DNA from: Clostridium septicum
GTDB taxonomy: Bacteria; Bacillota; Clostridia; Clostridiales; Clostridiaceae
NCBI RefSeq assembly: GCF_003606265.1
Contig: NZ_CP023671.1
Location: forward strand, 1,984,001 to 2,048,000
Direction of reading: 5' to 3'
Length of the DNA: 64,000 nucleotides
Under the pieces are notes generated by a model. That model was not told where the DNA came from and searched no databases. It saw only the letters and a program-made list of their open reading frames with translations. The first letter of the stretch is position 1, and each line of letters opens with the position of its first letter. Positions 20,062 to 29,945 of the stretch are shown piece by piece. The translations under genes were made by a program, and so were the position numbers.

Positions 20062-22122
20062 ATGGCTAGAAAATATCCATTAGAAAAATTCCGTAACTTC
20101 GGAATAATGGCTCATATAGATGCCGGTAAAACTACGACAACTGAGCGTATATTATTCTACACAGGTAGAAGCCATAAAATAGGAGAAGTTCACGAAGGTG
20201 CAGCTACAATGGACTGGATGGTTCAAGAGCAAGAAAGAGGTATAACAATTACTTCTGCTGCAACAACATGTGAATGGCAAGGTCATGAACTAAATATCAT
20301 CGATACTCCAGGACACGTAGATTTTACAGTTGAAGTTGAAAGATCTTTAAGAGTACTTGATGGTGCTGTAACTGTTTTAGATGCTAAGAGTGGTGTTGAA
20401 CCTCAAACTGAAACAGTATGGAGACAGGCAGATAAATATGGCGTTCCAAGAATGATATATGTTAATAAAATGGATGCTACAGGTGCTGATTTCTTCAGAT
20501 GTGTAAACACTGTAAGAGAAAGATTAAAGGCTAATGCAGTTCCAATACAAATTCCTATAGGATCTGAAGATCAATTTAAAGGAATGGTAGATTTAATATC
20601 TAATAAAGCTAACGTTTTCTATGATGATTTAGGAAAAGATGTTAGAATAGAAGAAATTCCTGCAGATTTAGTAGATCAAGCTGAAGAATATAGAATGGCT
20701 ATGATAGAAGCTATAGCTGAAACAGATGAATCATTAATGGAAAAATATCTTGAAGGGGAAGAATTAACTGAAGAAGAGTTAATGGCTGCTTTAAGAAAGG
20801 CTACAATAGCTAATGAAATAGTACCATGTATTTGTGGATCATCATACAAAAACAAGGGTGTTCAAGAAATGATTAATGGTGTTGTTGACTTCTTACCATC
20901 ACCATTAGATATTCCAGCTGTTAAGGGAACTACTTTAGAAGGTGAAGAAGCTACAAGAGAAGCATCAGATGATGCTCCAATGGCAGCTTTAGCATTTAAA
21001 ATAGCGGCAGACCCATTTGTTGGTAAATTAGCATTTACAAGAGTTTATTCAGGTGTTATGCAAAGTGGATCATACGTATTAAACTCAACAAAGGGAAAGA
21101 AAGAAAGAATAGGAAGACTTGTTAAGATGCACGCTAATTCAAGAGAAGAAGTAGAAGCATTAGAAGCAGGTGAATTAGGTGCTATTATAGGATTAAAGAA
21201 TACTACAACAGGAGATACTCTTTGTTTAGAAAATGATCCAATAATATTAGAAGCAATGGAATTCCCAGAACCAGTTATATCTGTAGCTATCGAGCCAAAG
21301 ACAAAAGCTGGTCAAGAAAAGATGGGATTAGCATTAGCTAAGTTAGCAGAAGAAGATCCTACATTTAAGACTTACACTGATCAAGAAACTGGTCAAACAA
21401 TCATTGCTGGTATGGGTGAACTTCACTTAGAAATCATCGTTGATAGATTAACTAGAGAATTTAAAGTTGAATGTAACGTTGGCGCTCCACAAGTTGCATA
21501 CAAGGAAACTATCAGAAAAGGTGTTAAAGCTGAAGCTAAATATGCTAAGCAATCAGGTGGTAAGGGACAATACGGTCACTGTGTTATCGAAATGGAACCA
21601 ACAGAAGGCGAATATGCTTTTGAAAATGCTATAGTTGGGGGAGCTATTCCAAGAGAATATATTCCTGCTATAGACAATGGTATCCAAGAAGCCGCTAAGA
21701 GCGGGGTTATAGCTGGTTATGAAACTATTAACTTTAAGGTTAAATTAGTTCATGGATCATACCATGATGTCGATTCATCAGAAATGGCCTTCAAGATTGC
21801 TGGATCAATGGCATTCAAAAATGCTATGGCTAAAGCAGACCCAGTATTACTTGAACCAATGATGAAGGTTGAAGTTACAATTCCAGAAGAATACATGGGA
21901 GATGTAATGGGAGACATCAACTCAAGAAGAGGTAGAATTGAAGGAATGGAAGCAGTTAATGGTGCTCAAATCATTAGATCATTTGTTCCGCTATCAGAAA
22001 TGTTTGGATATGCAACTACTTTAAGATCAAGAACTCAAGGTAGAGGTACTTATTCAATGGTATTTGACCATTTCGAAGAAGTTCCAAAGAGCATTCAAGA
22101 AAAGATTAAGGGTGAAAGATAA
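20062..22122 (+). CDS. fusA: Elongation factor G
   Basis: Ribosomal translocase GTPase. 686 residues from ATG 20062 with GAGGAGG upstream; the reading frame is open further 5' from a TTG at 20044, but that would place the RBS inside the gene. Motifs [23 protein letters not shown] and NKMDATGAD are present, with domain IV-V sequence [15 protein letters not shown] near the C-terminus. Confidence 0.98.
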   Translation: MARKYPLEKFRNFGIMAHIDAGKTTTTERILFYTGRSHKIGEVHEGAATMDWMVQEQERGITITSAATTCEWQGHELNIIDTPGHVDFTVEVERSLRVLDGAVTVLDAKSGVEPQTETVWRQADKYGVPRMIYVNKMDATGADFFRCVNTVRERLKANAVPIQIPIGSEDQFKGMVDLISNKANVFYDDLGKDVRIEEIPADLVDQAEEYRMAMIEAIAETDESLMEKYLEGEELTEEELMAALRKATIANEIVPCICGSSYKNKGVQEMINGVVDFLPSPLDIPAVKGTTLEGEEATREASDDAPMAALAFKIAADPFVGKLAFTRVYSGVMQSGSYVLNSTKGKKERIGRLVKMHANSREEVEALEAGELGAIIGLKNTTTGDTLCLENDPIILEAMEFPEPVISVAIEPKTKAGQEKMGLALAKLAEEDPTFKTYTDQETGQTIIAGMGELHLEIIVDRLTREFKVECNVGAPQVAYKETIRKGVKAEAKYAKQSGGKGQYGHCVIEMEPTEGEYAFENAIVGGAIPREYIPAIDNGIQEAAKSGVIAGYETINFKVKLVHGSYHDVDSSEMAFKIAGSMAFKNAMAKADPVLLEPMMKVEVTIPEEYMGDVMGDINSRRGRIEGMEAVNGAQIIRSFVPLSEMFGYATTLRSRTQGRGTYSMVFDHFEEVPKSIQEKIKGER

Positions 22123-22142
22123 TTCACTTTAATACTAACTAT

Positions 22143-22178
22143 AGTATTGTTATTCATATTAATATGAATAACAATACT
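22143..22178 (+). repeat. Perfect 36-nt palindrome between fusA and tuf
   Basis: Two 18-base arms are exact complements with no spacer (centre between 22160 and 22161); it begins 20 bases after the fusA stop. No T tract follows. It may act as an RNA hairpin for processing or stability or as a DNA palindrome. The rest of the 186-base gap holds TATAAT at 22256-22261 without a convincing -35. Confidence 0.75.
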
Positions 22179-22308
22179 GAAAGAATACCTTCATTATATA
22201 GTAAATAGAAGAAGGAAAAATTCACATAACTATAGAAAATTAGAACGGGATTAGATATAATATCTAAGAAGGTTCATATAATTAATTTCCATAGAGGAGG
22301 AATTTACA

Positions 22309-23502
22309 ATGGCAAAGCAAAAATTCGAAAGAAGTAAACCACACGTAAACATTGGAACAATCGGTCACGTAGACCACGGTAAGACAACATTAACAGCTGC
22401 AATCACAACTGTTTTAGCAAACAGAGGATTAGCAGAATCATTCAAATATGATGAAATTGATAAGGCTCCAGAAGAAAAAGAAAGAGGAATCACAATCAAT
22501 ACAGCACACGTTGAATACCAAACAGACAACAGACACTATGCACACGTTGACTGTCCAGGACATGCTGACTACGTTAAGAACATGATCACTGGAGCAGCAC
22601 AAATGGATGGAGCAATCCTAGTTTGTTCAGCAGCAGACGGTCCAATGCCACAAACAAGAGAACATATACTACTAGCATCAAGAGTTGGTGTTGACTATAT
22701 CGTAGTATTCTTAAACAAGGCAGATATGGTAGATGACGAAGAATTATTAGAATTAGTAGAAATGGAAGTTAGAGAATTATTATCAGAATACAACTTCCCA
22801 GGAGATGATATTCCAGTAATCAAGGGATCAGCTTTAGTAGCATTAGAAAACCCAACAGATGAAAAATCAATCGCTCCAATCTTAGAATTAATGGAAGCAG
22901 TAGATAGCTACATTCCAACACCAGAAAGAGCAACAGATAAGCCATTCTTAATGCCAGTAGAAGATGTATTCACAATAACTGGTAGAGGAACAGTTGCAAC
23001 AGGAAGAGTTGAAAGAGGAGTTCTTCATGTAGGAGACGAAGTAGAAATCGTTGGATTATCAGAAGAAAGCAGAAAAGTAGTAGTAACAGGAATAGAAATG
23101 TTCAGAAAGTTACTAGACGAAGCACAAGCTGGAGATAATGTTGGAGTACTTTTAAGAGGTGTTCAAAGAACAGATATCGAAAGAGGTCAAGTATTAGCAA
23201 AGACTGGATCAGTTAAGCCACACAGCAAGTTCGTAGGTCAAGTATACGTACTTAAGAAAGAAGAAGGTGGAAGACATACTCCATTCTTCGATGGATACAG
23301 ACCACAATTCTACTTCAGAACAACAGACGTTACTGGATCAATCAAATTACCAGACGGAATGGAAATGGTTATGCCAGGAGACCACATTGATATGAACGTT
23401 GAATTAATCACTCAAGTAGCAATGGATGAAGGATTAAGATTCGCTATCAGAGAAGGTGGAAGAACTGTAGGTTCAGGAGTTGTTACTAGCATAATAGAAT
23501 AA
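22309..23502 (+). CDS. tuf: Elongation factor Tu (copy 2)
   Basis: Second EF-Tu, in the str-operon position after fusA. The 397-residue protein is identical to copy 1, and the DNA appears identical from AGGAGGAATTTACA before the ATG through the stop codon, while the flanks differ at once. This pattern fits recent gene conversion. GTPase motifs are as in copy 1. A strong terminator follows. Confidence 0.99.
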   Translation: MAKQKFERSKPHVNIGTIGHVDHGKTTLTAAITTVLANRGLAESFKYDEIDKAPEEKERGITINTAHVEYQTDNRHYAHVDCPGHADYVKNMITGAAQMDGAILVCSAADGPMPQTREHILLASRVGVDYIVVFLNKADMVDDEELLELVEMEVRELLSEYNFPGDDIPVIKGSALVALENPTDEKSIAPILELMEAVDSYIPTPERATDKPFLMPVEDVFTITGRGTVATGRVERGVLHVGDEVEIVGLSEESRKVVVTGIEMFRKLLDEAQAGDNVGVLLRGVQRTDIERGQVLAKTGSVKPHSKFVGQVYVLKKEEGGRHTPFFDGYRPQFYFRTTDVTGSIKLPDGMEMVMPGDHIDMNVELITQVAMDEGLRFAIREGGRTVGSGVVTSIIE

Positions 23503-23564
23503 TTTTATTTTAAGTAATAACAAATTTAATTATATATAAATAGCGCTAAAAAGTGATCACTATT

Positions 23565-23603
23565 AAGAAAGAGTAAGGGGACGCCTTTACTCTTTCTTTT
23601 TTT
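23565..23603 (+). terminator. Strong intrinsic terminator after tuf copy 2
   Basis: AAGAAAGAGTAAGG pairs with CCTTTACTCTTTCTT (one bulge), with seven T at 23597-23603. It ends the str operon, and the insertion element starts at the very next base. Confidence 0.9.
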
Positions 23604-23710
23604 AATGTACAGGAAAGTATAAAAATTTTGAAGGCTGAAAATTAGATATTATCTAGCTTTTAGCCTTCAAATATGTTAGATTAATTAATTATAAATTAGA
23701 GGTTTAACAG

Positions 23711-24940
23711 ATGAAAAAAGGTAAGATAAAAAGAATATTAGAAGACCATTGGAAAGAGTTTGAAAAGTTATATAAAAATAAGATTAGACCTAATGTTAAA
23801 AAGGAAGTAGAAAAAGTTTTAAAGTGTAAAGATACAAAGTATGGATTTATTGAATTGAAGTGTAATAATTGTAATACTACAAAGAGAATCGGATTTACAT
23901 GTAAAAGTAGATTTTGTACTTCATGTGGAAAGATTTATACGGATAATTGGATTGATAATATGTTGGGAAATTTAATAAATGTTAGGCATAGACATATAGT
24001 TTTTACTATACCAAAAGAATTAAGAGAATTCTTTGGACTGGATAGACAAAGACTTAAGATATTGCCGAAGTGCGCAGCGAGAGCTGTTACGAGTTGGATG
24101 CATAGTTTAAATAGAAAGGAGGAATTCACACCAGGTATAGTAACTGTAATACATACATTTGGAAGAGATTTAAAGTGGAATCCTCATGTACATATGATGG
24201 TTACAGAAGGAGGGAGAGGAAATATAACAGAATGGAGGCATATAAGGCACATATCTTATGAATCATTAAGAAAAAGATGGCAAAAGGTTTTGTTAGATGA
24301 AATAACTTATATAAATGGAAATACAAAAGAAATTAAATTACTAAAAAATAAACTATATAAAGAGAAAGATAAAGGTTTTTATGTTCATGCTAAAACTGAG
24401 ATAAAATCAGCGAAGACAGCAGCAAAATATGTAGGGAGATATGTGGGACGTCCTGCGATAGCGGAATCAAGGATTCTTAAATATGATGGTGAAAATGTGA
24501 CTTATAAATATACTAGACATGAAGATAATAAGGTCATAGTTGAAACTGTACATGTATATGAGTTCATAAAAAGAATAATAAGACATATTCCAGAGAAAAA
24601 TTTTAAAATGATAAGATACTTTGGAATTTATTCTAGAAGAAGCAAAGGAAAATTTAATTTTATAAAAATGATAGATGAAAAGATATTAAGTATAAGAAGA
24701 TCTATAGCAACTTGGGAGAATAGAATACTGGCAATAAGTGGTGTAAATCCGTGTAAATGTCCTAACTGTGGTAATAAAATGAGATTTCATGATATTGTAT
24801 ATCCTAAATATGGGTCCATGAGGGAACGGCTGAGAATTAAGATTATAGAAGAGAATGAAGAAAAATTAGAAAAGGCTATAGAAAATTATGCTATTACTAA
24901 ACGTATATTAAGTGGTAAAATAATTCCGAAAACAACTTAG
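23711..24940 (+). CDS. IS91-family Y2 (HUH) transposase, copy 1
   Basis: Single-strand nuclease/transposase for rolling-circle transposition. 409 residues. An N-terminal zinc-binding domain has Cys51, Cys54, Cys64, Cys69 and Cys72. The metal-binding HUH motif is HVH at 159-161 (NPHVHMMVTEGG). Two catalytic tyrosines are at 240 and 244 (YVGRY). A second C-terminal cysteine cluster reads CKCPNCGNK. The protein is intact and identical to copy 2. RBS is GAGG upstream of ATG 23711. The family assignment rests on these motifs. Confidence 0.92.
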   Translation: MKKGKIKRILEDHWKEFEKLYKNKIRPNVKKEVEKVLKCKDTKYGFIELKCNNCNTTKRIGFTCKSRFCTSCGKIYTDNWIDNMLGNLINVRHRHIVFTIPKELREFFGLDRQRLKILPKCAARAVTSWMHSLNRKEEFTPGIVTVIHTFGRDLKWNPHVHMMVTEGGRGNITEWRHIRHISYESLRKRWQKVLLDEITYINGNTKEIKLLKNKLYKEKDKGFYVHAKTEIKSAKTAAKYVGRYVGRPAIAESRILKYDGENVTYKYTRHEDNKVIVETVHVYEFIKRIIRHIPEKNFKMIRYFGIYSRRSKGKFNFIKMIDEKILSIRRSIATWENRILAISGVNPCKCPNCGNKMRFHDIVYPKYGSMRERLRIKIIEENEEKLEKAIENYAITKRILSGKIIPKTT

Positions 24941-24954
24941 TTGGAGGAAGTAAG

Positions 24955-25146
24955 ATGAAAACAGAGGAAATATTATATATTTGTACTATTTGCGGAGCTA
25001 AAGAAAATATTCCTAAAGAAGTAGTTGAATATTTTGATGAAATGGATCAAAGCAATGTTGATGAACCACCATGCTTTTCATGTGAAAAGTGCGGAGGAGT
25101 AATGAGGCCTAAAGAGTATACTGGAGTATATGGAATAAAGTATTAA
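24955..25146 (+). CDS. Small zinc-ribbon-like protein of the insertion element, copy 1
   Basis: 63 residues, acidic, with CTICG near the N-terminus and CFSCEKCGG later, so probably a four-cysteine zinc ribbon. It lies 14 bases after the transposase stop, with TTGGAGGAAG as RBS, and is perfectly conserved as a protein in copy 2. It is probably an accessory or passenger of the element; function unknown. Confidence 0.8.
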   Translation: MKTEEILYICTICGAKENIPKEVVEYFDEMDQSNVDEPPCFSCEKCGGVMRPKEYTGVYGIKY

Positions 25147-25442
25147 TTAATAGGAAAAATATAGCATAGAACAGATATCGGTTCTATGCTTCTTAAGGTA
25201 CTTAAAATTAAATTCCCGAAGGGAGCGTGGCGAAAGCCACTTTTTTATTATAAAAAAGAATGATTAAGTTATCTGAAATTTAGGTATAATATTAAGTAGA
25301 AATGTTATAATCCAAATATTACAATAAAAAATATGTTGATAAAAATATAAAAGCCTAATAAAATATAATTACTGAGAAAAATGTGATTTAAAATTAATGA
25401 AAAAATTAATTTGAAAAAAAATGAAAAAAGGCTAAAAAAGTC

Positions 25443-25471
25443 TTGAAAATACTATGTAAAGATAGTATAAT
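25443..25471 (+). promoter_or_regulatory. Promoter of S10 operon
   Basis: TTGAAA (25443-25448), 17 bases, TATAAT (25466-25471). Upstream from the insertion-element end (25250) to this promoter is A/T-rich sequence with no gene that I can see. Confidence 0.85.
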
Positions 25472-25477
25472 GAAGAA

Positions 25478-25677
25478 GTTGTATAGCGAACAGCGATGAG
25501 TCAAGAGGTTGCCGGACTTCCGGGTTAATTCTTGATGAGTATGTTAGGATCTAGAATCCAACGACAGGGGTTTTGTAATTCTTTGTGTGTTTTAATAGGA
25601 AACACCAGGAACAGTTTATAGAACAACCGCTGTTGTGCGTTAGAAGTAAAGCGTACATGAAAAGGAGGGAAACCAAG
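25478..25677 (+). promoter_or_regulatory. Structured leader of the S10 operon
   Basis: A 200-base untranslated leader richer in G+C than its surroundings. Hairpins: TCAAGA...TCTTGA (25501-25535) enclosing CCGG-ACTT-CCGG; GTTAGGAT...ATCCAAC (25543-25562); ACAAC-CGCT-GTTGT (about 25623-25636). An open frame through it from a GTG at 25585 has no RBS and is rejected. Autogenous control is inferred. Confidence 0.6.
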
Positions 25678-25986
25678 ATGTCAAAACAAAAAATAAGAAT
25701 CAGATTAAAGGCTTTTGATCACACAATATTAGATCAATCAGCTGAAAAGATCGTTGAAACAGCAAAGTCAACAGGAGCTAAAGTTGCAGGTCCAGTACCA
25801 CTACCAACTGAGAAAGATGTTGTTACTATATTAAGAGCTGTTCACAAATATAAAGATTCAAGAGAACAATTCGAAATCAGAACACACAAGAGATTAATCG
25901 ATATAGTTAATCCATCACCTAAAACAGTTGATGCTTTAATGAGATTAAACTTACCAGCTGGTGTTGATATCGAAATTAAGCTATAA
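25678..25986 (+). CDS. rpsJ: 30S ribosomal protein S10
   Basis: 102 residues, the usual size, with [10 protein letters not shown] at the start and the C-terminal [13 protein letters not shown]10 binds 16S rRNA in the 30S head and also works in antitermination (NusE) with NusB. ATG 25678 has AAAGGAGGG upstream. First gene of the S10-spc block, behind its own promoter. Confidence 0.99.
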   Translation: MSKQKIRIRLKAFDHTILDQSAEKIVETAKSTGAKVAGPVPLPTEKDVVTILRAVHKYKDSREQFEIRTHKRLIDIVNPSPKTVDALMRLNLPAGVDIEIKL

Positions 25987-26063
25987 TAGCTATTATTAAA
26001 TAAACAGTTTGAACGGTTATGATTGTTATTCAATCCGCTAATACGTTTAGGAGGTGTAAATAC

Positions 26064-26693
26064 ATGAAAAAGGCTATATTAGGAAAGAAAATAGGAATGA
26101 CTCAAATATTTGATGAAAATGGAAAAGTTATTCCAGTAACAGTAGTAGAAGCTGGCCCATGTGTTGTTGTTCAAAAGAAGACTATCGAAAAAGATGGTTA
26201 TGAAGCAATACAAGTAGGTTTCGGAGATGTTAGAGAAAAGCTTGTTAACAAGCCAAAGAAAGGACATTTTGCTAAGGCGGGTGTATCTTTAAAGAGAAGA
26301 TTAAAAGAATTCAGATTAGAAGATTGTTCAACTTATGAAGTTGGTCAAGAATTTAAAGCTGACATATTTGCAGCAGGAGAAAAAATTGATGTATCAGGAG
26401 TTTCTAAAGGTAAGGGATTCCAAGGTGTTATCAAGAGATGGAATGCTAATAGAGGACCTATGACTCACGGTTCTAAATTCCACAGAGCAGTTGGTTCAAT
26501 GGGAGCTTCATCAGATCCATCAAGAACTTTCAAGAACAAGAATATGCCAGGGCATATGGGTGCTGTTAACACAACAGTAATAAACTTAGAAGTAGTTAAG
26601 GTTATAGCTGAAAAGAACTTAATACTAATTAAGGGTGGTATCCCAGGACCTAACAAAGGTACAGTAGTAATAAGAAACGCAGTTAAAGCTTAA
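26064..26693 (+). CDS. rplC: 50S ribosomal protein L3
   Basis: Early-assembly 23S rRNA-binding protein near the peptidyl-transferase centre. 209 residues from ATG 26064 ([16 protein letters not shown]) with AGGAGGTG upstream; a longer frame from 26019 lacks an RBS. The conserved [11 protein letters not shown] and [14 protein letters not shown] segments surround the methylatable glutamine region. Confidence 0.98.
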   Translation: MKKAILGKKIGMTQIFDENGKVIPVTVVEAGPCVVVQKKTIEKDGYEAIQVGFGDVREKLVNKPKKGHFAKAGVSLKRRLKEFRLEDCSTYEVGQEFKADIFAAGEKIDVSGVSKGKGFQGVIKRWNANRGPMTHGSKFHRAVGSMGASSDPSRTFKNKNMPGHMGAVNTTVINLEVVKVIAEKNLILIKGGIPGPNKGTVVIRNAVKA

Positions 26694-26716
26694 TTCTGTA
26701 GAAAGGAGGAAACAGG

Positions 26717-27337
26717 ATGCCTACAGTAGGATTATTTAATCAAGAAGGAAAACAAGTTGGAGATATCCAATTAAATGATAATGTGTTCGGAGTTGAAGTT
26801 AATCAAGATGCAATGCACCAAATGGTTGTTGCTTTATTAGCTAACAAGAGACAAGGAACTCAATCAGCTAAGACTAGAGCTGAGGTTAGAGGAGGCGGAA
26901 TTAAGCCTTGGAGACAAAAGGGAACTGGTAGAGCAAGACAAGGTTCTATTAGAGCACCACAATGGATCAAAGGTGGTATAGTATTCGCACCAAAACCAAG
27001 AGATTACAGAATGTCAGTACCAAAGAGCATGAGAAGAGTAGCTATGAAGTCTGCTTTAACTAGCAAGGTACAAGAAGGAGAAATGATAGTTTTAGAAAAC
27101 TTAACATTTGAAGCTCCTAAGACTAAGAACATGGTTGAAGTTTTAAAAGCTTTCGAAGCTAAGAAGACTTTAATAGTAACTGCGGAATCAAACGAAGCAG
27201 TTTACAAATCAGCAAGAAACATTGCAGGTGTTGAAGTAATGCCAGTTAACAACATTAATGTTTATGATTTATTAAAGTTCCAAAAATTAATCATAACTAA
27301 GGATGCTGTATCAAAAATCGAGGAGGTGTACGCATAA
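26717..27337 (+). CDS. rplD: 50S ribosomal protein L4
   Basis: 23S rRNA-binding protein with an exit-tunnel loop. 206 residues. The loop sequence [19 protein letters not shown] is intact, so no macrolide-resistance-like change is evident there. AAAGGAGG precedes ATG 26717. Stop overlaps the rplW start by one base, suggesting translational coupling. In gamma-proteobacteria L4 represses the S10 operon; whether it does here is unknown. Confidence 0.98.
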   Translation: MPTVGLFNQEGKQVGDIQLNDNVFGVEVNQDAMHQMVVALLANKRQGTQSAKTRAEVRGGGIKPWRQKGTGRARQGSIRAPQWIKGGIVFAPKPRDYRMSVPKSMRRVAMKSALTSKVQEGEMIVLENLTFEAPKTKNMVEVLKAFEAKKTLIVTAESNEAVYKSARNIAGVEVMPVNNINVYDLLKFQKLIITKDAVSKIEEVYA

Positions 27338-27633
27338 TGAAAATGACAAGCCATGATATCATAAGAAAGCCTGTTATAACTGAAAAAAGTATGGCTGCTA
27401 TGGCAGAGAAAAAGTACACTTTCATAGTTCACATAAACGCTAATAAGGTTCAAATAAAAAGAGCTGTTGAAGAAGTTTTTGGCGTTAAAGTTGAAAATGT
27501 TCAAACATTAAGAACTATGGGAAAAACTAAGAGAATGGGCGTACATGTAGGAAAAAGAGCTGACTTTAAGAAAGCTATCATCACATTAACTGAAGATAGC
27601 AAGAATATTGAATTCTTTGAAGGAATGCAATAA
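27337..27633 (+). CDS. rplW: 50S ribosomal protein L23
   Basis: 98 residues. Sits at the tunnel exit, where trigger factor and SRP dock. The N-terminal [12 protein letters not shown] and the [17 protein letters not shown] segments are characteristic. Its ATG shares one base with the rplD stop; the RBS GGAGGTG lies inside rplD. Confidence 0.98.
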   Translation: MKMTSHDIIRKPVITEKSMAAMAEKKYTFIVHINANKVQIKRAVEEVFGVKVENVQTLRTMGKTKRMGVHVGKRADFKKAIITLTEDSKNIEFFEGMQ

Positions 27634-27696
27634 TTTAAAGTAAAGCGAGTTATTGGTACATAGTACCAGATAAGCTGAAAGAAGGAGGGAATTTAC

Positions 27697-28530
27697 ATGG
27701 CAGTTAAAAAGTTTAGACCGACTACACCATCAAGAAGAGAAATGACTATGGCTACTTTTGAAGAAGTAACTACTAGCTCACCAGAAAAATCACTTCTTGT
27801 ATCTTTAAAGAAAAGTGGCGGTAGAAATGCTCAAGGTAAAATAACTGTTAGACACCACGGTGGTGGAGCTAAGAGAAAATATAGAATAATAGATTTCAAA
27901 AGAAATAAGGATGGTATCCCAGCAAAGGTTGCTAGTGTAGAATACGATCCAAACAGAACAGCATACATTGCATTAGTTGTATATGCTGATGGTGAAAAGA
28001 GATATATAATCGCTCCAGTAGGATTAAAAGTTGGAGATGTTGTTGTTTCTGGACCAGAAGCTGATATAAAAGCAGGAAATGCTCTTCCATTAAGAAACAT
28101 ACCAGTTGGTACTTTTGTTCATAACATTGAGTTACAAGCAGGTAAGGGTGCTCAAATGGTAAGATCAGCAGGAACTACTGCACAATTAATGGCTAAAGAA
28201 GGAAATTATGCAACATTAAGATTACCTTCAGGTGAAATGAGATATGTAAGAATTGAGTGTAGAGCTACAATTGGAACAGTTTCAAATACTACTAATGATA
28301 TAATTAACATAGGTAAAGCTGGTAGAAAGAGACATATGGGATGGAGACCTACAGTTAGAGGTTCAGTAATGAATCCTTGCGATCACCCTCATGGTGGTGG
28401 TGAAGGTAGATCACCAATCGGTAGACCAAGTCCAGTTACTCCATGGGGTAAACCAGCACTTGGATACAAGACTAGAAAGAATAAGAAGTATTCAGATAGA
28501 TTCATAATAAAGAGAAGAAACGATAAGTAG
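27697..28530 (+). CDS. rplB: 50S ribosomal protein L2
   Basis: 277 residues. Primary 23S rRNA-binding protein close to the peptidyl-transferase centre. Conserved [19 protein letters not shown], and the C-terminal [15 protein letters not shown] with the invariant histidine. GAAGGAGGG precedes ATG 27697, 63 bases after rplW. Confidence 0.99.
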   Translation: MAVKKFRPTTPSRREMTMATFEEVTTSSPEKSLLVSLKKSGGRNAQGKITVRHHGGGAKRKYRIIDFKRNKDGIPAKVASVEYDPNRTAYIALVVYADGEKRYIIAPVGLKVGDVVVSGPEADIKAGNALPLRNIPVGTFVHNIELQAGKGAQMVRSAGTTAQLMAKEGNYATLRLPSGEMRYVRIECRATIGTVSNTTNDIINIGKAGRKRHMGWRPTVRGSVMNPCDHPHGGGEGRSPIGRPSPVTPWGKPALGYKTRKNKKYSDRFIIKRRNDK

Positions 28531-28598
28531 TATGAAGAGAATCTCTAGTTCTCTTCATGGCTTGTCAACCTAGAGATTATGAAGGGAGGCAAATTATA

Positions 28599-28883
28599 GT
28601 GAGTAGATCAACAAAGAAAGGACCTTTCGTACACGAAGGACTTTTAAAGAAAATCGAAGAAATGAATGCTAGTGGAGAAAAGAAGGTTGTTAAGACTTGG
28701 TCAAGAAGTTCAACTATCTTTCCACAAATGATTGGTCATACAATCGCTGTTCACGACGGAAGAAAGCATGTACCTGTTTTCATAACTGAAGATATGGTTG
28801 GACAAAAACTTGGTGAGTTCGCTTTAACAAGAACTTATAGAGGACACGATTATGACGAAAAAGCGTCAAGAAAAAGAAAGTAA
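28599..28883 (+). CDS. rpsS: 30S ribosomal protein S19
   Basis: 94 residues from GTG 28599 ([16 protein letters not shown]), with AAGGGAGG upstream. The frame is open from an ATG at 28557, but that start lacks an RBS. Located in the 30S head, with conserved [21 protein letters not shown]. The gap before it holds a short hairpin (GAAGAGAATC...TTCTCTTC, about 28533-28558). Confidence 0.97.
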   Translation: MSRSTKKGPFVHEGLLKKIEEMNASGEKKVVKTWSRSSTIFPQMIGHTIAVHDGRKHVPVFITEDMVGQKLGEFALTRTYRGHDYDEKASRKRK

Positions 28884-28904
28884 TCCCGGAAAGGAGGAAC
28901 ATAA

Positions 28905-29240
28905 ATGGAAGCTAGAGCTATAGCTAAATATGTGAGAATGTCTCCAATGAAAGTAGGAGTAGTTCTTGATTTAATAAGAGGAAAGAATATTCAAGAGGCT
29001 TTCGCTATATTACAATATACTCCAAAAGATGCAGCAGTAGTTATAAACAAGGTTTTAAAATCAGCTGTTGCAAATGCAGAAAATAATCATGAAATGGACG
29101 TAGAAAGATTATACGTTGCTGATGCATTCGTAGGTCAAGGTCCAACATTAAAGAGATTTAGACCTCACGCTCAAGGTAGAGCATTTAGAATCAACAAGAA
29201 AACAAGTCATATAACACTTGTAGTTAAAGAAAGAGCTTAG
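28905..29240 (+). CDS. rplV: 50S ribosomal protein L22
   Basis: 111 residues. Lines the nascent-peptide tunnel with its extended beta-hairpin ([19 protein letters not shown]). N-terminal [15 protein letters not shown] is typical. AAAGGAGG precedes ATG 28905, 21 bases after rpsS. Confidence 0.98.
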   Translation: MEARAIAKYVRMSPMKVGVVLDLIRGKNIQEAFAILQYTPKDAAVVINKVLKSAVANAENNHEMDVERLYVADAFVGQGPTLKRFRPHAQGRAFRINKKTSHITLVVKERA

Positions 29241-29259
29241 AAAAAAGGAGGGAAAACAA

Positions 29260-29928
29260 GTGGGTCAAAAAGTACATCCTCACGGACTTAGAGTAGGTGT
29301 TATCAAAGATTGGGATGCTAAATGGTATGCTTCAAAGAAGAACTTTGCAGACAATCTAATAGAAGATAACAAAATCAGAGAATTCGTAAAGAAAGATCTT
29401 TACTCAGCTGGTATTTCAAAAATTGAAATCGAAAGAGCTGCTAAGAGAATAAAGTTAAATATACACACTGCTAAACCTGGTGTTATCATCGGAAAAGGTG
29501 GATCTGGAATAGAAGCATTAAAAGTTAAATTAGCTAAAATAGTTAGTAACAAAAATATACTAATTAACATAGTTGAAGTTAGAAATGCAGACGCAAATGC
29601 TCAATTAATGGCAGAAAATATAGCTGCACAATTAGAAAAGAGAGTATCATTCAGAAGAGCTATGAAGCAAAGCATCCAAAGAGGTATGAGACTTGGAGCT
29701 AAGGGTGTTAAAACTGCTTGCTCAGGTAGATTAGGTGGAGCTGAAATAGCAAGAACTGAACAATATCACGAAGGAACAATTCCACTACAAACTTTAAGAG
29801 CTGACATAGATTATGGATTTGCAGAAGCAGATACAACTTACGGAAAAATCGGAGTAAAAGTTTGGGTTTATAATGGAGAAGTTCTTCCAACTAAAAAAGT
29901 TGAAAAGAAGGAAGAAGTTAACGCGTAA
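29260..29928 (+). CDS. rpsC: 30S ribosomal protein S3
   Basis: 222 residues from a GTG start with AAAGGAGGG upstream. Part of the mRNA entry tunnel. N-terminal [13 protein letters not shown], then a KH domain with [13 protein letters not shown], and the C-terminal domain with [12 protein letters not shown]. 19 bases after rplV. Confidence 0.98.
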   Translation: MGQKVHPHGLRVGVIKDWDAKWYASKKNFADNLIEDNKIREFVKKDLYSAGISKIEIERAAKRIKLNIHTAKPGVIIGKGGSGIEALKVKLAKIVSNKNILINIVEVRNADANAQLMAENIAAQLEKRVSFRRAMKQSIQRGMRLGAKGVKTACSGRLGGAEIARTEQYHEGTIPLQTLRADIDYGFAEADTTYGKIGVKVWVYNGEVLPTKKVEKKEEVNA

Positions 29929-29945
29929 GAAAGGAGGAATTAATC

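Larger units (their letters stand above)
23604..25249 (+). mobile_element. IS91-like rolling-circle insertion element, copy 1
   Basis: A 1646-base unit repeated almost exactly at 47916-49561. It starts AATGTACAGG directly after a terminator T tract. A long imperfect hairpin follows (23630-23668, GAAGGCT.../...AGCCTTC). Then come a Y2-type HUH transposase gene, a small zinc-ribbon gene, a 10-bp hairpin (25163-25190), CCCGAAGGG, and a terminal GTGGC-GAAA-GCCAC hairpin (25227-25240) with TTTTTTATT. Shared sequence ends at 25249. I see no obvious target duplication other than T6 on both sides. The right boundary may be at 25240 or 25249. Confidence 0.88.

Noticed and set aside
22233-22261. Promoter before tuf copy 2
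   Set aside because: TATAAT at 22256-22261 has no acceptable -35 at normal spacing, and the TATAAT lies in a small palindrome.
23598-25246. T6 target-site duplication of the insertion element
   Set aside because: T6 occurs on both sides, but terminator T tracts and the element's own end hairpin explain it, and IS91-type elements normally leave no duplication.
25585-25677. N-terminal extension of rpsJ from a GTG at 25585
   Set aside because: The normal S10 start at 25678 has a strong RBS; the extension is leader RNA.
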